Assembly: GCA_963737835.1 (NCBI GenBank)
Contig: CAVTUH010000001.1
Span: forward strand, 558,001-622,000
Source of the DNA: Palsa-1248 sp963737835
GTDB taxonomy: Bacteria; Gemmatimonadota; Gemmatimonadetes; Gemmatimonadales; Gemmatimonadaceae
Direction of reading: 5' to 3'
Length of the DNA stretch: 64,000 nt
The first letter of the stretch is position 1. Each line of letters begins with the position of its first letter. Below the pieces are notes generated by a model. The model was given only the letters and a program-made list of their open reading frames with translations, had not been told where the DNA came from and searched no databases. Positions 61,811 through 64,000 of this stretch are shown here, one piece after another. A program made the translations under genes and the position numbers.

Positions 61811-62220
61811 CGACAAACCGAACGACGGACCGGCGGACCAACATCTGGCGAGGGCTCATTCTGGCCGCTCTCCTGCTCAGCGCCGCAGTGGTGACGAAGC
61901 GCGTGCCTCCGGAGTACCTGAGCCCGGACCTCGCACGTCGCCTGTTGGGAGTGCTGATGGGTGCGGTCGTGGTCATCTATGCGAACGCAGTCCCGAAGGT
62001 GCTGACGCCGCTGATACAGTCGCGTTGCGATCCGATCGCTCATCAAGCGACTCGTCGATTCACCGGCTGGGTTCTGGTGCTCGGCGGCGCGGCGTACGCG
62101 GTGGCGTGGGCGATCGCCCCGTACAGATACGCCGACGTGCTCGCCACCAGCTTCCTCGGTGCGTGCGTGCTGCTCGTCGTCACCCGAATCGCGTGGAGCA
62201 TGCAGGGCAAGAAAGCTTGA
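61807..62220 (+). CDS. Multi-pass membrane protein, SdpI-like partner of the ArsR repressor
   Basis: The 137-residue protein starts with GTG overlapping the repressor stop. About four hydrophobic segments: WRGLILAALLLSAAVVT, LLGVLMGAVVVIYANAV, WVLVLGGAAYAVAWAIA and FLGACVLLVVTRIAW. The IYANAVPK turn resembles the GNxLPK motif of SdpI proteins. In Bacillus the SdpR/SdpI pair gives immunity to a killing factor. By analogy, this could be an envelope-stress or immunity protein whose level feeds back on the repressor. That role is inference. Confidence 0.78.
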   Translation: MTTNRTTDRRTNIWRGLILAALLLSAAVVTKRVPPEYLSPDLARRLLGVLMGAVVVIYANAVPKVLTPLIQSRCDPIAHQATRRFTGWVLVLGGAAYAVAWAIAPYRYADVLATSFLGACVLLVVTRIAWSMQGKKA

Positions 62221-62329
62221 ATCGCGCGCGAGATCGATTCATGGAACGCGGCGAATTCGTGGGGGGAGCCCTGGTCACGCGCCGGCGTCCACACCGGGAG
62301 GGCGGCCAAACTCACTGCCCACCAGGGGG

Positions 62330-62650
62330 AGCGGCAGGCAAACACTCAGCGCGACGCTAGCACTCGAAGTGCCATACACGCGGTCTTCCAGTTCCCGCAG
62401 CCACGTCGCGTCAGACGCATATAACCCCATCTCGCTGGCTAGCGTCGACTCAGAATAGATTCCCCAACCTTCCACGAACGCGGAATTGTCGAGGTAGCGC
62501 GCGAGGGGGTGCACACCCCCTCGTTCCAGCCCAATCGCAATCTGGAAGTGGTGACCCGGGACCGCTTCATGGAACGTGACGGCGTCGAGCCCGAGCCGCC
62601 CGCCGGGTTTCGTGGCCAGATACAGATTGATGTAGTAGGTGGGGCTGACC
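62330..62650 (-). pseudogene. DUF885 protein fragment (relic)
   Basis: On the minus strand the frame SPTYYINLYLATKPGGRLGL continues DAVTFHEAVPGHHFQIAIGL, then VHPLARYLDNSAFVEGWGIY and SESTLASEMGLYASD. HEAVPGHH and EGW-x-x-Y-x-E are the metal-site motifs of DUF885 (M1/M2-like metallopeptidase relatives). About 100 residues are preserved. No start codon or N-terminal 350 residues are present, and the C-terminus runs into unrelated sequence after RVYG. Clearly a remnant. Confidence 0.75.
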
Positions 62651-62721
62651 GAACACTGGCAAAAGGCTGAAACCCGCGATCACCCGGCGCGCAGTGCCCA
62701 ACGCGGGGATGACCCATCGTG

Positions 62722-63516
62722 CTAGTGCTGTCTGGGTGCGGGGGACCCTCCGCGCGTTTCCGGAGCAGTCTCACGCAGCAGCTGGGTCAGCAGGCGCTTT
62801 CCGCCTTCAGTCGTGATCGCACCCTCGTCCAGGGGGATCCCTTCACGGCCGCCCGGCGCGTGCCAGATGGCCTCCTGCAGAAGGTCCGCGGCGTCACTGA
62901 GCCACTGACGGATTTCCGCGACCAGCTGCTCTGACCGTGCGGGCCACCGCTCAAGCGATTGGGATACTAGCGTCTGATCTGTCCCAGACAACTTGTTCGG
63001 GTCACTTTCGAACTGGGCGCGCAGGCGGATGTCGGCCTTGGCGATGCGGATCTGCAACGCGATATCAGCAAGGAGACCGTAGGCTATGGCCGCGAGCACG
63101 CTGGTCCTCCCGCCAAGCACTCCTATGCCGACGGTGACGCCGCGCCAGTCTGGTGCAACGAGATCGACCTCATTGATCGCGTCCGAGGCGAGCAGCACGG
63201 CGAAATCCGCTGCTTGCCAGCGTGCCTTGAGGCGGGAAAGCCTGATGAACTCTCCGCGAAGTGTCGCCAGCGCTGCTGCTTGCCTATCGCGCCGCTCGCG
63301 ACGCGCCAGGGCCTTCCGCAGTAGGCGGTCGCGCGCGGCCTCACGGACCTGAACCGCCGCATAGACAGCAAGCGCAGCGGTGCCGCCCGCAGTCAGAAGT
63401 CCTTCAACCCCTTCCCATGTCAGCCATGCGGGGAGCAGGAGCAAGACCGCATTCCGGGCTTGGTCATCCAAACATCCCAGCAATTCCCGTACTTCCCCGA
63501 CGTGCTCCCGCTCCAA
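62722..63516 (-). CDS. Hypothetical protein with one membrane segment and charged helices
   Basis: This 264-residue frame starts MEREHVGEVRELLGCLDDQA. One hydrophobic stretch (LLTAGGTAALAVYAAVQVRE) is followed by a strongly basic helix (RDRLLRKALARRERRDRQAA) and a mostly helical remainder with a second mildly hydrophobic segment (SVLAAIAYGLLADIALQI). The start could be further downstream. Codon pattern supports coding, but I do not recognise a family. Upstream of it no operon partner is seen. Confidence 0.55.
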   Translation of the reverse strand: MEREHVGEVRELLGCLDDQARNAVLLLLPAWLTWEGVEGLLTAGGTAALAVYAAVQVREAARDRLLRKALARRERRDRQAAALATLRGEFIRLSRLKARWQAADFAVLLASDAINEVDLVAPDWRGVTVGIGVLGGRTSVLAAIAYGLLADIALQIRIAKADIRLRAQFESDPNKLSGTDQTLVSQSLERWPARSEQLVAEIRQWLSDAADLLQEAIWHAPGGREGIPLDEGAITTEGGKRLLTQLLRETAPETRGGSPAPRQH

Positions 63517-64000
63517 CGACTACAAACGGGGCGGCCGGTCCGGTAGGGATGTGCTCCGGGGGCTCGCAGCCCTGATCGCGCTCCGCGAAGTGTCCATCGG
63601 TGGGCTCGCCGGGCGCGAGCGTTTGGCACTACAGGACCTCGAGCAGTTCGCTGCGTCGCGAGTGATCAACCCCTACGTCGGCCCGGTGAGCATCGCATGA
63701 GCCCATTCAAGAACCGATTTCGGTATTGGGTCTGGGTGCACCATCCGGTCATAGTATTGGTGATAGATCGCGGCGACTAGAAAGCGGAGAACGCGCGGGG
63801 GGCGAGCGCGCGGCGTCGGCCGCACGGCGTCCCTGCAGGCCGGGCGCGTTGGCAAGGCAGCGGTCTACAAATTCGCGGATACGAGTTGCGTGGAACTGCA
63901 CGGCTCTGCGTCCCAAAGGGAAGACGCGGCGCTGGCATCGATCGGGTCAGCGCCGCGTTGTGCGTTTCTGCACCCAACTGCGGTCGAATGTGGGCAGAGA
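63517..64000. other. Right-edge region without a supported gene
   Basis: Short frames exist on both strands. The plus-strand stretch around 63530-63700 (RDVLRGLAALIALREVSIGG) and the minus-strand stretch around 63673-63780 (AIYHQYYDRMVHPDPIPKSV) look somewhat protein-like but lack starts or known motifs. They may be pieces of degraded genes. No RNA gene or repeat was identified. Confidence 0.35.

Overview
The window is a GC-rich, densely packed bacterial chromosome segment. Several features point to Gemmatimonadota (Acidobacteriota is the main alternative): two large orphan MacB/FtsX-type permeases of the ADOP kind, a Ser/Thr kinase fused to a TolB-like domain and TPRs, many secreted beta-propeller proteins, signal peptides ending in A-Q, and short heptamer repeats between genes. 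This assignment is inferred from gene content; no rRNA or tRNA gene was seen.

Layout. 1-5947 (minus): housekeeping block aroA-cmk-rpsA followed by an acyl-CoA carboxylase beta subunit and the start of a biotin carboxylase. 6-25.8 kb: mixed accessory region with secreted proteins, a beta-carbonic anhydrase, a PhyH-cupin protein, an esterase, a LytTR regulator, a Ser/Thr kinase, a PrcB-like lipoprotein, an OGFr-domain protein and two ADOP permeases. 25.9-33.0 kb (plus): a complete-looking histidine operon, hisL-hisG-hisD-hisC-hisH-hisA-hisB-(46-aa ORF)-hisF-hisIE. Its genes overlap by a few bases, and a His-rich leader peptide, antiterminator and terminator lie ahead of hisG. 33-39 kb: histidine kinase, hydrolases, a CrtI-like oxidoreductase and relics of an arylsulfatase and an NAD-dependent epimerase. 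39.2-44.2 kb (minus): five-gene envelope export module (outer-membrane barrel, ABC ATPase, two permeases, LolA-like protein). 44.7-48.3 kb: large Ser/Thr kinase, then a nucleotidyltransferase and small partner. 48.3-58.4 kb: periplasmic oxidation cluster with three NHL-type propellers, HupE/UreJ-like protein, two cytochromes c, a PQQ-dependent dehydrogenase and a Tat-exported FAD oxidoreductase. 58.6-64 kb: sensor kinase, Clp-fold SDH protein, an ArsR repressor with membrane partner, a DUF885 relic and an unrecognised protein.

Three cross-cutting observations stand out. (1) Intergenic palindromes built from heptamers (ACGTTRG, AGAAAGT, GGGGTTA) around a shared GGCCAGC/GCTGGCC hairpin core, with one compensatory base change, lie mainly between genes and probably act as bidirectional terminators or a mobile repeat family. 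(2) Several genes have a -10-like hexamer only 5-9 bases ahead of the start codon, which suggests leaderless transcripts. (3) At least 17 single-base frameshifts interrupt otherwise well conserved genes, including the essential rpsA. Nearly all behave as one-base insertions, and nine or more fall between 50.9 and 56.5 kb. Assembly error is the likeliest explanation; the affected genes are annotated at full span as frameshifted rather than as true losses.
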